A DNA stretch of 64,000 bases from Ignavibacteria bacterium (GCA_030835025.1 JAUQWS010000071.1:84365-148364), one strand, 5' to 3'; shown: positions 43,001 through 51,627, numbered from the stretch's first letter. Made by a program: numbers and translations. Notes: generated by a model from the sequence alone, not told the origin.

Positions 43001-43239
43001 TACACTGTATTCCCAGTATTATCACCATATTTTGTGTGCAAATCATAAAAACCGTTTGAATTCATAATCATACTAACTGGGTAAATCACTATCTCTAAAT
43101 TTCTTCCATATATTGAATTGTTTTTGAAGCCAACTTCATCTACAACAGGTGGCGGGTCACCATCTTGAGTAAGACTAGTTTTGGTCAAAATCAATACAAT
43201 GAAAATGACCATAAGATACTTAAATGTTCTCATTTTCAA
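40099..43239 (-). CDS. Large secreted beta-helix protein with T9SS sorting domain
   Basis: This 1046-residue protein begins with a signal peptide (MKMRTFKYLMVIFIVLILTKTSLT). The central part (about residues 280-720) is rich in short N- and G-containing repeats typical of a right-handed parallel beta-helix (RDTLRNCTFQNAASGINIEN, GVIIVDNTVNYAETGITVIQ, NGTIEYNRVYNYD). Residues about 830-950 are helical and TPR-like (MQAYNNEMNGNYVIAVNKYK). The C-terminus is a type IX sorting domain (LHQNYPNPFNPITMIKYDIP). Within it, VVGDNTNN (1026-1033) is encoded by a perfect palindrome. A GGAG ribosome-binding site precedes the ATG. Confidence 0.85.
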   Translation of the reverse strand: MKMRTFKYLMVIFIVLILTKTSLTQDGDPPPVVDEVGFKNNSIYGRNLEIVIYPVSMIMNSNGFYDLHTKYGDNTGNTVYNYATTGNRSRVWDTLNQTWIYSTVISHTLNPGNSVGFQHERDAQSDGSQGIFAYGMYKVEFHWGIGTDTCLIEFDASNFGDLNLIYYDDSLGGGPRIMYTWPSTCGERNINATNKHIKSWEDNWCGTIRAKNYGNYVYTDDENNTYTLLPQDFRQDCGNESFINANFLGGYGTGRLSLNLTIDKNIRTRLFIHEGERYEAPTQIVISQGCTLKVNPACTVSVLYDSEISQEPSWYNQVYLKENSVLLLYNGNAQLKIENSNWLVLECYSKLVIGNGSKVIMEGGSRFCNRGGRISGAGQFIVQGIVKFPSCNISPCTDNIVDDSVKFVIDEDATFEIPDSTSYIFEGTETALTCKDNSTIKFGKGSKLIFQDGARINANNCRFVSYDSSDVWSGIYLSGLSRDTLRNCTFQNAASGINIENKVISGINDPVPATLIENCTFKNSTSTAILNCVYANNSQNVLVKGCDMVKTSTGGFTSAFIVEYCPVNGVIIVDNTVNYAETGITVIQSSPYIARNTLNGITNTGIGISLDNSNGTIEYNRVYNYDRSVSCYYSSPYMFKNTFSDAQTKNMELTAYSVPVMRPVVSGSTLLWLGGNNFISGEPTEAGITFEEYAYPMMDSGYNVTNVNGSVYMSGILASFINFTVNNWYDDPPEQSLFDVSGSSFEYNPAYDGSELPGTDYYDLNSLGFGLYDTVFVKDLGDNPSAASLFMQAYNNEMNGNYVIAVNKYKNVISDYRTSFYAPVSLSRIFNCLEKANSPVSVYQTAQSYYNSIRSDTSYPAGVRETSEDYRIKSKVKQGMIEDAISDYNTIYQNYPNTSKGLHALLNAMCLTNMIQGDNTQGTAGSNEHKANILALILGKDIKNDQTRTNSTLPFAFKLHQNYPNPFNPITMIKYDIPADNAVTIKVYDLLGREVFTLNEYKTAGSYEVRFDGTNLASGLYFYELVVGDNTNNGEFRDVKKMVLLK
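40141..40164. repeat. In-frame palindrome in T9SS sorting domain (copy 1)
   Basis: GTTGTTGGTG-TTAT-CACCAACAAC is a perfect 10-bp inverted repeat inside the coding sequence, encoding VVGDNTNN. Two other sorting domains in this window lack these residues, and a second gene (44972-46393) has nearly the same palindrome. Confidence 0.8.
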
Positions 43240-43299
43240 TTTCTCCGTTATGTAAAGATATTTGCCCTAAGTTACTAGGTTTACCTGAATATCAGGATA

Positions 43300-44796
43300 T
43301 TATTTCATTAGTACGAGTTTTTGAGTTTGAATAAAGCCCGGTCCCGCCTGAAGAGTTATGAAGTATACCCCTGATGATAAGTCTAGATTTTGAGAAGAAA
43401 ATTTGTAATGATATGTCCCTGCTAATTTGTTTTCATTCAATAAGATATCAATCAATCTTCCTGTTACATCATATAGTGAAAGCATCACGCGGGTGGATTT
43501 AGGAATCTCAAATCTTAATACAGTTTCTGGGTTAAACGGATTTGGATAAGCAGGATTCAACTTAAACAATTTGGGAATTATATTTTCATAATTAATTATT
43601 CCGATCGGCGGAAAGTTGAGCATACTGTCTGTTCTGACGACATATACATCCGTTGAATCATTGTCAGTAAGTTCGGAATGTCCTGCAAAAATCAGGTCAC
43701 CATTTGCAGCAGGCAGAATTGAATTCAGCCAGATATATCCGGCAGAGTATGGAGTTGTTACAATTTTTTCTTTGATGATATTTCCAAGTGAATCTGTTAT
43801 CAATATCTTTGAACTTAATATTTCAAAGGTAGAATCCCGGGTCAATGTAAATAAATACCTGTTCGAACTCAAAACATTCATATCCCATAAAGCCTCATTT
43901 TTTGTGGAGTGAAACCTTTTAACATATCTAACATTACCGGAGGTATCAATCTTCATGAAATATGCAACACTGGTTGCACCTGTTGTGTCGCCGGTTGTTC
44001 CGCCAATTAAATATCCCTTGTCAACTTTAATTATCTTCTTTGCATTGCCATCTATGCCATAAATTGTATATCTTTTATCCCACGAAATATTGCCTGACTC
44101 GTTTATCCTTGTAACTAAGACCTGCTGAGTATCAAGTATATCGTCCATTACTGCACCACAAAGCACATATCCGCCATTATCCGCCAATTCCACTCCTTCG
44201 TATCCTCTATATTCGGTTGATGGATAAAGATGCTGCCACTGTAAATTACCCGAGGAATCAATCCTCATTGCATATCCATACCAGTCGCCACTCAAGCGCA
44301 TGCCTGCTGCAATGTATCCCCCATCGATTGCTTTTTTAATATCAAAACACTGTACAAATCTAAGCCCGTAATTTTTCCACCATCTCAAATTTCCGTTTGA
44401 ATCGAATCTTGCAGTAAAAGAAGTATCGCCATCGCCGGTAATCACACATCCGCCATTTCCATCCGAAACACTTGTTTGACCGAAAATCTGACCTTCCCAT
44501 CCATTGATTTTTGTCCAGATCGTATCTCCGTATTGGTTTAGCTTCAGTACATAAAGGTATCTTATGAATGGATTTGTTGTATGATATGTATAACCAACAA
44601 CATAGAAATTGTTTCCATCTGAAGGGCAAAGACTGTTTGCTCCTTCCTTATATTGAAATGGTCCGTCATAGGTTTTTTGCCATGTTATTGATTGGCTCCA
44701 ACAATTACCAAATATTAAGAAGAAATAAATGATGCAAAGCAAAATACATGATCTGCAATTTGTTTTGGCATTTCGTATTGGCTTACATACGTACAT
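43300..44796 (-). CDS. Secreted repeat protein with T9SS sorting domain
   Basis: The predicted 498-residue protein begins MYVCKPIRNAKTNCRSCILL with a signal peptide ending near WSQS. The body contains repeated units of about 45-50 residues of the kind GGYIAAGMRLSGDWYGYAMR followed by IDSSGNLQWQHLYP (also RINESGNISWDKRY and KIDTSGNVRYVKRF), which form a beta-propeller-like structure seen in secreted Bacteroidota proteins. The C-terminus is a T9SS sorting domain (FKLNPAYPNPFNPETVLRFE...SGVYFITLQAGPGF). The frame extends to 44823, but MYVCK gives the better signal peptide. The substrate or role is unknown. Confidence 0.82.
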   Translation of the reverse strand: MYVCKPIRNAKTNCRSCILLCIIYFFLIFGNCWSQSITWQKTYDGPFQYKEGANSLCPSDGNNFYVVGYTYHTTNPFIRYLYVLKLNQYGDTIWTKINGWEGQIFGQTSVSDGNGGCVITGDGDTSFTARFDSNGNLRWWKNYGLRFVQCFDIKKAIDGGYIAAGMRLSGDWYGYAMRIDSSGNLQWQHLYPSTEYRGYEGVELADNGGYVLCGAVMDDILDTQQVLVTRINESGNISWDKRYTIYGIDGNAKKIIKVDKGYLIGGTTGDTTGATSVAYFMKIDTSGNVRYVKRFHSTKNEALWDMNVLSSNRYLFTLTRDSTFEILSSKILITDSLGNIIKEKIVTTPYSAGYIWLNSILPAANGDLIFAGHSELTDNDSTDVYVVRTDSMLNFPPIGIINYENIIPKLFKLNPAYPNPFNPETVLRFEIPKSTRVMLSLYDVTGRLIDILLNENKLAGTYHYKFSSQNLDLSSGVYFITLQAGPGFIQTQKLVLMK

Positions 44797-44924
44797 AATA
44801 TCTCTGTTTGAATTCTCCAGCAAGAGTCCCGCAGTATTTGAGTACTACAAAAATAATACAATTTAATTCGCTTGACAAGATGAAAAGCAGCTATAAAATT
44901 GTAGCGGATAATAATCATAAAAAA

Positions 44925-44943
44925 AGGCGACACTACGCCGCCT
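44925..44943 (-). terminator. Terminator of choice-of-anchor B protein gene
   Basis: On the minus strand AGGCGGC-GTAGT-GTCGCCT forms a 7-bp stem (one G-T wobble) followed by a run of seven T, 28 bases after the stop codon. Confidence 0.8.
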
Positions 44944-44971
44944 GATTTTCTTATTATTTGTCTTCAAAATT

Positions 44972-46393
44972 CTACTTCGCCACAACCATTTTTTTGGTTG
45001 AACTGAATATAACCCCGTTGTTGGTGTTATCACCAACTACAAGCCTGTAAAAATACACTCCCGTTGCGAGATTCGCTGCATCAAAGTTTACTTCGTAATT
45101 ACCCGGTGTAAGATCTTTGTTAACCAGAGTTGTGACCTGTTTACCTGTTAAATCGTAAACATTCAGTTTTGTGAACACACCCCGGCCTTCGGCCACCCCT
45201 CTCAAGAGGGGAATACTGAATTCTATTTTTGTTTCGGGATTAAACGGATTCGGGTAATTCTGCCCAAGAATGAATTGGTCCGGCACTTCATTTCCGATTT
45301 GCTGTATTCCAATGGGACTACCGAACCTGAGCACATACAGCCCGGTCTTAATATCAGAGCCGATGAATTTCCCCGAATTGTAATACGGAAAAACATTCCA
45401 CGCGCCCTGGTATGCTGTTCCCGTTCCGGGATAGGTATCATAATATCCTATAACCGTCGGCTGAGAGGGCAGGTTCGAGACATCCAGAGCCACTATTCCC
45501 GCCCTGTAATGCGCCATAAAGATAGTATCGCCTTTAAAATACGCATTATGAACCATCGCTAATTCATACGGAATATATTCATAGACTAAAGTAATGTTAG
45601 ATAAATTCTCGGCATTCCATATCCTTAAGTGGTTTGAGCCGCCCTCGTCAGTGGTTAAAAGCCATTTCCTGTCGTCCGATGTCCATACATTATGGCAAAC
45701 AGGATTGGGATATGTGAATGAAGTTATAAGTGAAGGTGCATCTTTATTCGCCACATTAATTATAGACATTTTGCTTGGAGGGTAAACATTGGCTGCATAT
45801 AAAGTATCGTTCTTAATGAAGCAGTCATGTGAATATGGAGCTGGTCCGTTGCCGCGCTTAACGGGGTTTTCTCTATCGGTAATATCAAGTATTACTACTC
45901 CGCCGCCGTTATAATTTGCACCGTTTAAGTAAAGGTAATTTCCTGAACTTTTTATTGTATGAGTAGTTGTATAGCCTGTAAAAGTCCAGTTCTTAACATG
46001 CCTTACCGAGTCAGGCAAATACTGCAGGTCAACAATCTGCAGCCCTGCATTATTGTTCGAGCCTTCTGATACAATGTAAAGATAATGGTCAACAACTGTG
46101 AACTCCCTGTAATTGTAGAACGATGTAGGTCCGGGGACTGTATCACACTGCACTACATTTTCGGTATTTGTAATATCATATATTGCCGTTCCGTTCCAAT
46201 AACCAATTACTGCATACTCGCGGTTTGTTGGTGAGGTCCACCCTATACACGATGCGTAATGCCAGTCAGCGGGAGTGCCGCCGGCGTTATGGTCATCCTT
46301 TTGGGCAAGCAAAGTCATGTTAAGGCTCGATTGCGCCTTAACACTGCTGAGGGCTAGTAGAACTGCTGCTAGAGCTACTATAAATGTTTTCAT
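44972..46393 (-). CDS. Choice-of-anchor B (LVIVD-repeat) secreted protein with T9SS sorting domain
   Basis: This 473-residue protein has a signal peptide (MKTFIVALAAVLLALSSVKA) and a LVIVD-type beta-propeller (AVIGYWNGTAIYDITNTENV, AGLQIVDLQYLPDSVRHVKN, GGVVILDITDRENPVKRG, AGIVALDVSNLPSQPTVIGY), the signature of the choice-of-anchor B family. A T9SS sorting domain ends it. That domain carries two palindrome-encoded insertions: LLRGVAEGRG-like residues (about 395-404) and VVGDNTNN (452-459). It lies downstream of two lipoprotein genes on the same strand, the first of which has a YVTN propeller, suggesting one operon. It has no known enzymatic role. Confidence 0.88.
   Translation of the reverse strand: MKTFIVALAAVLLALSSVKAQSSLNMTLLAQKDDHNAGGTPADWHYASCIGWTSPTNREYAVIGYWNGTAIYDITNTENVVQCDTVPGPTSFYNYREFTVVDHYLYIVSEGSNNNAGLQIVDLQYLPDSVRHVKNWTFTGYTTTHTIKSSGNYLYLNGANYNGGGVVILDITDRENPVKRGNGPAPYSHDCFIKNDTLYAANVYPPSKMSIINVANKDAPSLITSFTYPNPVCHNVWTSDDRKWLLTTDEGGSNHLRIWNAENLSNITLVYEYIPYELAMVHNAYFKGDTIFMAHYRAGIVALDVSNLPSQPTVIGYYDTYPGTGTAYQGAWNVFPYYNSGKFIGSDIKTGLYVLRFGSPIGIQQIGNEVPDQFILGQNYPNPFNPETKIEFSIPLLRGVAEGRGVFTKLNVYDLTGKQVTTLVNKDLTPGNYEVNFDAANLATGVYFYRLVVGDNTNNGVIFSSTKKMVVAK
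45017..45040. repeat. In-frame palindrome in T9SS sorting domain (copy 2)
   Basis: GTTGTTGGTG-TTAT-CACCAACTAC matches copy 1 at 40141 except for one base and also encodes VVGDNTNN. Confidence 0.8.
45184..45211. repeat. In-frame double palindrome (GGCCTTCGGCC / CCCCTCT-CA-AGAGGGG)
   Basis: GGCC-TTC-GGCC (45184-45194) is followed by CCCCTCT-CA-AGAGGGG (45196-45211), both perfect stems, inside the sorting-domain coding region. In the protein they appear as PLLRGVAEGR, absent from the other three sorting domains here. Confidence 0.8.
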
Positions 46394-46416
46394 TTTATTG
46401 AATTAGTTTTATGGTC

Positions 46417-47415
46417 TCAATTTGTTGTGAGCCTTAGAGTTGCTGTTGGTATGAAACTAAGAGGGGTGTTAAAGTTCGGAAGTGTTTTAACTGTGCCATA
46501 AGATGAGGGTGTAATTGTGCCGTAAAACAACTTCAGATAAAACGGTTTGTTTACGGCAGTTTCAAATCTCGGTTCAAGTGTTATAAGCAGTTTGTAAAAA
46601 CCGTTATTCAGGTCAGTAATTGAAGTAAGCGAAGCCGGACAATTCGGCTGTATCCAGTCCTGCCCCGGCACCTGCCAGCTTGCAGCAGGGGGAGTGAATT
46701 CACACTGATGATAATCATCTGCTTCATTTGAAGCGTTGAACCTGCCAATATTGTAGATCAGGTTTACGCTGTCCCGTGAATCTATAACATATGCCTGATA
46801 AGTCCAGTCAAGCGTATCGGGAATTGAAGGGAGGGTCAATCCCGCCGGTGTACCGCTTGTGCCCTGGGAGAACCATACTCCCTTATTGAACTGCAGTGTA
46901 TCTCCTGTAGTGGGCGAAGCAAGAAGATATTTAGCTTCCGCAGCAGCGAACTGTGATGCTATTGTGCCAAGTATTTCAGAATATCCCATATTCATTTCGA
47001 TAACAATGGAACTTCCCTGAACGGATTTCACTCCCCCAAGGAAGCGTATGTTGCCCGGAACAGTATCATTATCACCGGGAGATTCAATTGTAATAAGCCC
47101 GTCTTCAATCATATTCAGATTTGCCACTTTGCCTGCATTTACATTGAATGCATTGCCCGAGGCATCAACCAGTCCCCCGGATGTGCCGATATTGAACCTG
47201 CCAAGTGTTCTGTAAGCATTATCACCATGTTCAAGCCCTGTTTCAACGCTCACCCAAAGCTCATAAATGCCTTCGGAGTTCTGTTCAAGCCGTTTCAGAT
47301 AATCAGTGCTAAGCTGTCCCGAGTTGACGGGAGCCGTTGTTCCTGATTCGCCGCAACTGAAAGCAATTACGGATGAGGCTAATAACAGTATATATAGAAA
47401 ATAGTTTGTTTTCAA
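46417..47415 (-). CDS. Lipoprotein of unknown function
   Basis: This 332-residue protein has a lipoprotein signal (MKTNYFLYILLLASSVIAFSC, Cys21). The mature part is beta-rich and contains two similar halves: EGIYELWVSVETGLEHGDNA...LGRFNIG and NGFYKLLITLEPRFETAVNK, each followed by a stretch on time- or span-like values. I do not recognise the family; ELWVSVET and RFNIG suggest a domain shared by uncharacterised Ignavibacteria lipoproteins. It lies 6 bases downstream of the YVTN lipoprotein gene and upstream of the choice-of-anchor B gene, so the three are probably co-transcribed. Confidence 0.72.
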   Translation of the reverse strand: MKTNYFLYILLLASSVIAFSCGESGTTAPVNSGQLSTDYLKRLEQNSEGIYELWVSVETGLEHGDNAYRTLGRFNIGTSGGLVDASGNAFNVNAGKVANLNMIEDGLITIESPGDNDTVPGNIRFLGGVKSVQGSSIVIEMNMGYSEILGTIASQFAAAEAKYLLASPTTGDTLQFNKGVWFSQGTSGTPAGLTLPSIPDTLDWTYQAYVIDSRDSVNLIYNIGRFNASNEADDYHQCEFTPPAASWQVPGQDWIQPNCPASLTSITDLNNGFYKLLITLEPRFETAVNKPFYLKLFYGTITPSSYGTVKTLPNFNTPLSFIPTATLRLTTN

Positions 47416-47421
47416 AGTTCT

Positions 47422-48909
47422 TTAATTTCCCTTTCCGGGAGTGATCGAAATACCCGCGGGGAACGATGCCATTTCAATATCTTTTACCTTAACATGCCCG
47501 CCCCAAACATCCACAACACAAGTTGTACCCGGAGTACTTCCCGCTACAGGAGGATGATGAACAAATATTCCGAGTGTAGATTCGCATGTTATATAAGCAT
47601 AATGCCCGTCTTCGGTGAAATCAACTTTATGCGGTTTTTCGCCGATATTAGGTATGGTCTTCACAACAGTTCTGCTGTTTACATCTATTACGCTTACTGA
47701 GTTTGATGCCTGATTTGGAACATAACACCACCTGCCGTCGGGAGATATCTCAAGCGCAAGAGGATTCAGCCCAACGGGAATATTCTGAACAAATGTTCTT
47801 GCTGCAATATCAAATATTCTCACATCTCTTGAAATCCTGCATGAAACAAATGCAAAGTTATCATCCGGGGTTATTGCAATCTGGTATGGAATAAAATTCC
47901 CTGTTCCGGTTCCAACAGGAGGCACACTTGGGTCAACCCCAACAACATCAAGTATCTGGTTATCGGACGTGCTGATTACATAAAGCAATTCGCTTGTCTG
48001 TGTTGCCGTCAATAACAGTGAACCGTCATGTGTTAATCTCAGTCCGTGCGGCCTTTTCATTCTCTGATCATCAATGCTTCCGGTAATTGTCATATTCTCT
48101 GTATCAAATACCTTTATGCTTCCCGGAGTTGTGAAATCTGTTATATATCCTTTTGTTCCGTCAGATGTAATGACAATATGTGCAGGAGATGTCCCGATAA
48201 ATACTCTTCCCATTTTTTGGTATGTACGGGCATCAAATTTTTCCATAAATCCTTCCTGAATAAGACTCACATAAAAGTATCTTCCCTGCTCATCTGTTAT
48301 TATCACGTGCGGCGCATCCAGCTGCTGTGTGGCATTATCCCTGCTGCCAACATCAATCAGCCTCACCAGATGATTGTTATCAAGGTTCACTACCGCAACA
48401 AGATCCGAAGCCTGGTTGGTAATAAAAGCTTTGCGTGTAATGTTTGAAAACGCAACTTCTCCGTAATCGTTCTTTGCTCCCTGCTTTATCCAGTTCATTA
48501 TTACTTCCACTTTGGCTCTTGAAAGGGGCTCTCCAGTTGTGTAAGGTCTCAGCTCTTTAGGCATCAGCGGCTCCGAAAACGGTGAGATGTTTGTATCAAC
48601 CCTGTTGATATGCTGCATCAAATGGCTCCACTTTGAGTTGTACGGAATTATCTCCGCCCCGAAATTCGAGCCGTTTATCATAATGCCCTGCCAGCTAGTG
48701 AGGTCTATTCCGGCTTGTTTATCCGTTGAGTTATGGCATCCGGGCATATTGCAGCTTTCTTCAAATATCGGAAGTACATCCCCTGAGAAGCTGACCGGTG
48801 TCCCCGGCGTCAGGGGGCTGCCTCCGGAATCGCATCCCCAAAAACTGATCGTGTACAATAATAGTGTTGCAGTAAGGATACCTGTGTAAAAAACGACTAA
48901 TTTGTTCAA
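47422..48909 (-). CDS. YVTN beta-propeller lipoprotein with N-terminal c-type heme site
   Basis: This 495-residue protein has a lipobox (ISFWGC, Cys26), then a cytochrome-like segment with CNMPGCHN (Cys53, Cys58, His59) followed by AGIDLTSWQGIM, as in the c-type cytochrome domains that precede propellers in environmental bacteria. The rest (about 150-490) is a seven-unit YVTN propeller (AFITNQASDLVAVVNLDNNH, GYITDFTTPGSIKVFDTENM, AFVSCRISRDVRIFDIAART, CYVPNQASNSVSVIDVNSRT, AYITCESTLGIFVHH). The heme motif has four residues between the cysteines instead of two. It heads the three-gene unit with 46417 and 44972. Confidence 0.85.
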   Translation of the reverse strand: MNKLVVFYTGILTATLLLYTISFWGCDSGGSPLTPGTPVSFSGDVLPIFEESCNMPGCHNSTDKQAGIDLTSWQGIMINGSNFGAEIIPYNSKWSHLMQHINRVDTNISPFSEPLMPKELRPYTTGEPLSRAKVEVIMNWIKQGAKNDYGEVAFSNITRKAFITNQASDLVAVVNLDNNHLVRLIDVGSRDNATQQLDAPHVIITDEQGRYFYVSLIQEGFMEKFDARTYQKMGRVFIGTSPAHIVITSDGTKGYITDFTTPGSIKVFDTENMTITGSIDDQRMKRPHGLRLTHDGSLLLTATQTSELLYVISTSDNQILDVVGVDPSVPPVGTGTGNFIPYQIAITPDDNFAFVSCRISRDVRIFDIAARTFVQNIPVGLNPLALEISPDGRWCYVPNQASNSVSVIDVNSRTVVKTIPNIGEKPHKVDFTEDGHYAYITCESTLGIFVHHPPVAGSTPGTTCVVDVWGGHVKVKDIEMASFPAGISITPGKGN

Positions 48910-49081
48910 TTTTACCTTAAATTTTGCGTAAATCTAAAGATTCTAATTGTGATTTACAATCTTATATTTTGCGTATGTACTACCTAAACTGCCTGAATTC
49001 ATATAAAATTTCAAAAAATCATTTAAAAAAGGATATTAAGTTTAGGAAATTACCCGTAAATTTACTGTTTAAGCGTGCAGA

Positions 49082-50248
49082 ATGAAAAATATTGCCGTTT
49101 TAGGCTCAACAGGTTCAATAGGTAAAAATACGCTGGAAGTTGTAAGGAACCTTAACAGGAACGGTTATCCCGTCACGGTAAAGTATATTTCTGCAAACTC
49201 GAATTTTGAACTTGTTGCTCAGCAGATAGAAGAGTTCAAGCCTAAAGCCGCGGTTATATTTGATAAATCTGCGTACCTAAAGCTTAGGGAACGTTCTTTA
49301 AAACATAAATGCGAAATTCTGTGCGGACAGGAAGGTGTTAACGAAATAGCCGGACGCGATGATTTTGAGCTTGTTGTAAATGCGCTGGTAGGTTTCAGCG
49401 GACTGGTTCCGACAATTGAGGCTATCAAAAACGGCAAGGATATTGCACTGGCGAATAAGGAATCTCTGGTGGTTGCCGGGAGCCTAATTTATTCAATGCT
49501 TGAAATGAGCAAGACTAACCTGCTCCCGATTGATAGTGAACACAGTGCCATATTGCAGTGTTTGCGCGGTGAGGAATCGAAGAGCATTGATAAGCTTATA
49601 CTTACTGCATCAGGCGGGCCTTTCAGGGATACTGATATTACTGAGCTGGAAAATGTTACGTTAGAGCAGGCGCTTAATCATCCGAACTGGAAGATGGGGA
49701 ACAAGATAACAATTGATTCCGCCACGTTAATGAACAAAGGCTTTGAAATTATTGAGGCAAAATGGTTGTTCAACTTAGAAGTGAACCGTATCGAAGTTTT
49801 GATACATCCGCAGTCAATAATTCACTCAATGGTTGAGTTTTCCGATGGTTCAGTTAAGGCGCAATTGGGTGTTCCGGATATGAAAATACCGATACAGTAT
49901 GCGATAACGTATCCCAAAAGAGTTGAGTCAGATTTCCCGAGGATTGATTTTAAATCCCTGAAAAACCTGACATTTGAAGAACCTGATTTCAGGAAGTTTG
50001 AGTGCCTTAGCCTGGCATATGAGGTTATCAAATCAGGCGGTACCTATCCCGTTGTTTTGAACGGGGCAAATGAAGCAGCGGTTGACCTGTTCCTGAACAG
50101 GAAAATAAAGTTCCTTGATATACCGGCGCTGATAAGATCTGCGCTGGATAAACATACTGACGGGGCAAAGCCTGATCTTGAAAATATAATTGAGATCGAT
50201 GGTCGCTCAAGGAAGTTTGTGTATGAACAGGCAGCTGTGGCCGTTTGA
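49082..50248 (+). CDS. dxr: 1-deoxy-D-xylulose-5-phosphate reductoisomerase
   Basis: This 388-residue enzyme converts DXP to MEP with NADPH in the non-mevalonate isoprenoid pathway. It has the NADPH motif IAVLGSTGSIGKNTLEVVRN, NALVGFSGLVPTIEAIKNGK, LANKESLVVAGSL, LPIDSEHSAILQCL (metal-binding Asp and Glu), and ASGGPFRDTDI, followed by HPNWKMGNKITIDSATLMNK. The length is typical (about 385-400). It is followed after 53 bases by rseP, a common dxr-rseP pairing in bacteria. Confidence 0.96.
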   Translation: MKNIAVLGSTGSIGKNTLEVVRNLNRNGYPVTVKYISANSNFELVAQQIEEFKPKAAVIFDKSAYLKLRERSLKHKCEILCGQEGVNEIAGRDDFELVVNALVGFSGLVPTIEAIKNGKDIALANKESLVVAGSLIYSMLEMSKTNLLPIDSEHSAILQCLRGEESKSIDKLILTASGGPFRDTDITELENVTLEQALNHPNWKMGNKITIDSATLMNKGFEIIEAKWLFNLEVNRIEVLIHPQSIIHSMVEFSDGSVKAQLGVPDMKIPIQYAITYPKRVESDFPRIDFKSLKNLTFEEPDFRKFECLSLAYEVIKSGGTYPVVLNGANEAAVDLFLNRKIKFLDIPALIRSALDKHTDGAKPDLENIIEIDGRSRKFVYEQAAVAV

Positions 50249-50301
50249 AATATGCTTTGCCAAAACAGCATTAAAACGATAAAGGAGAAAATTAATTCTA
50301 T

Positions 50302-51627
50302 ATGGAAGTTGTAACAACGATACTTTACTTTTTAATTACGATAGTAATACTGGTATTTGTTCATGAGTTCGGGCATTTTGCTGCGGCAAAGCTGTGCAAA
50401 ATGAGGGTGGATAAGTTCTACCTGTTTTTCGATTTCTTTAACCTGAAAATATTCAAGTTCGTAAAAGGTGATACCGAGTACGGGCTTGGTGTATTTCCTC
50501 TTGGCGGTTATGTTAAGGTTGCAGGTATGATAGATGAGAGCATGGATAAAGAGTTTATCAACCAGCCTCCCCAGCCGTGGGAATTCCGCTCAAAGCCTGT
50601 TTGGCAGAGAATGTTCGTAATCACCGCCGGTGTAATTATGAATACGCTTCTGGCATTTGCTATATTCTATACCATCAATCTTGCCCAGGGCAAGACAAGA
50701 ATGGAAACCAGTACGATAGGTTATGTTGCGGAGAATTCACTTGCTTCCAAATTCGGAATTATGCCGGGTGATAAGATAATTTCCGTTAACGGAAAAAAAG
50801 TTGAGTTCTGGGATGAAGTGCGCGGTGATATTTTCATCGAAAGCATGGGTGAGGACGTTACACTTCGCACATCAAGAAGCGGTGTTGAAAAGGATATTTT
50901 CTTATCGAAAGATAACCTTAGAGACCTGAATGAAAGAACACTTGGGATATTCCCTGAAAAGATGGTCCCTGAAATTCAGCAGGTTGAATCAACAAGGCCA
51001 GCAGGTAAGCTTGGTCTGCAAAAGGGTGATGTTATCACTGAAGCAAACGGTATTGGCATTGTTCACTCACAGCATTTTGTTGATGTTATTAAAAGCAGCC
51101 CGGGCAAAGATATTTCTGTCAAATGGATGCGCGGTTCAAATGAAATGACAGGTACAGTTAAACCTGATGCCGACAGTACTATCGGAATTGCCATTGGTAC
51201 GTATGCCGGAACTGTAAAGACTGTTAACTATAATGTTATCTCAGCGATTCCACAGGGATTCAACGACCTGTGGCATTACGGTGTTGTGCTGTTCGTAAAA
51301 TCAATGTGGAAGATCATCAAGGGCGATATAGCTTTTTCAAAGGCTGTTGGCGGACCCGTAAAGATCGCGCAGTATGCAGGGCAGTCTGCTGAAGGCGGTC
51401 TGCTTTCATTCCTCGGCTTTATGGCAATGCTTTCTATCACTCTTGCAATTATAAACATACTGCCGTTCCCTGCGCTTGATGGCGGGCACTTTATGTTCCT
51501 GCTTTATGAGGGTATTTTCAGAAAACCGGTTTCTCATAAAATACAGATAGTCGTACAGAATGTAGGATTCCTTTTGCTTATGGCGTTTATGGCATTCGTT
51601 GTCTATAACGATATAATTCATATATAG
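50302..51627 (+). CDS. rseP: RIP metalloprotease RseP (site-2 protease)
   Basis: This 441-residue intramembrane zinc protease has HEFGHFAAAKLC (His21, Glu22 and His25) in the first membrane segment, two PDZ domains (about 125-200, NSLASKFGIMPGDKIISVNG; about 210-290, KLGLQKGDVITEANGIGI) and the third zinc ligand in FPALDGGHFMFLLYEGIF. It typically cleaves anti-sigma factors or signal-peptide remnants. AAAGGAG lies upstream of the ATG. The stop codon TAG is immediately followed by the left end of a repeat-flanked unit containing the four-helix-bundle gene. Confidence 0.95.
   Translation: MEVVTTILYFLITIVILVFVHEFGHFAAAKLCKMRVDKFYLFFDFFNLKIFKFVKGDTEYGLGVFPLGGYVKVAGMIDESMDKEFINQPPQPWEFRSKPVWQRMFVITAGVIMNTLLAFAIFYTINLAQGKTRMETSTIGYVAENSLASKFGIMPGDKIISVNGKKVEFWDEVRGDIFIESMGEDVTLRTSRSGVEKDIFLSKDNLRDLNERTLGIFPEKMVPEIQQVESTRPAGKLGLQKGDVITEANGIGIVHSQHFVDVIKSSPGKDISVKWMRGSNEMTGTVKPDADSTIGIAIGTYAGTVKTVNYNVISAIPQGFNDLWHYGVVLFVKSMWKIIKGDIAFSKAVGGPVKIAQYAGQSAEGGLLSFLGFMAMLSITLAIINILPFPALDGGHFMFLLYEGIFRKPVSHKIQIVVQNVGFLLLMAFMAFVVYNDIIHI

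Noticed and set aside
48046-48447. 133-residue plus-strand open frame rich in cysteine
   Set aside because: It is antisense to the YVTN propeller gene; the cysteines are by-products of the propeller codons.
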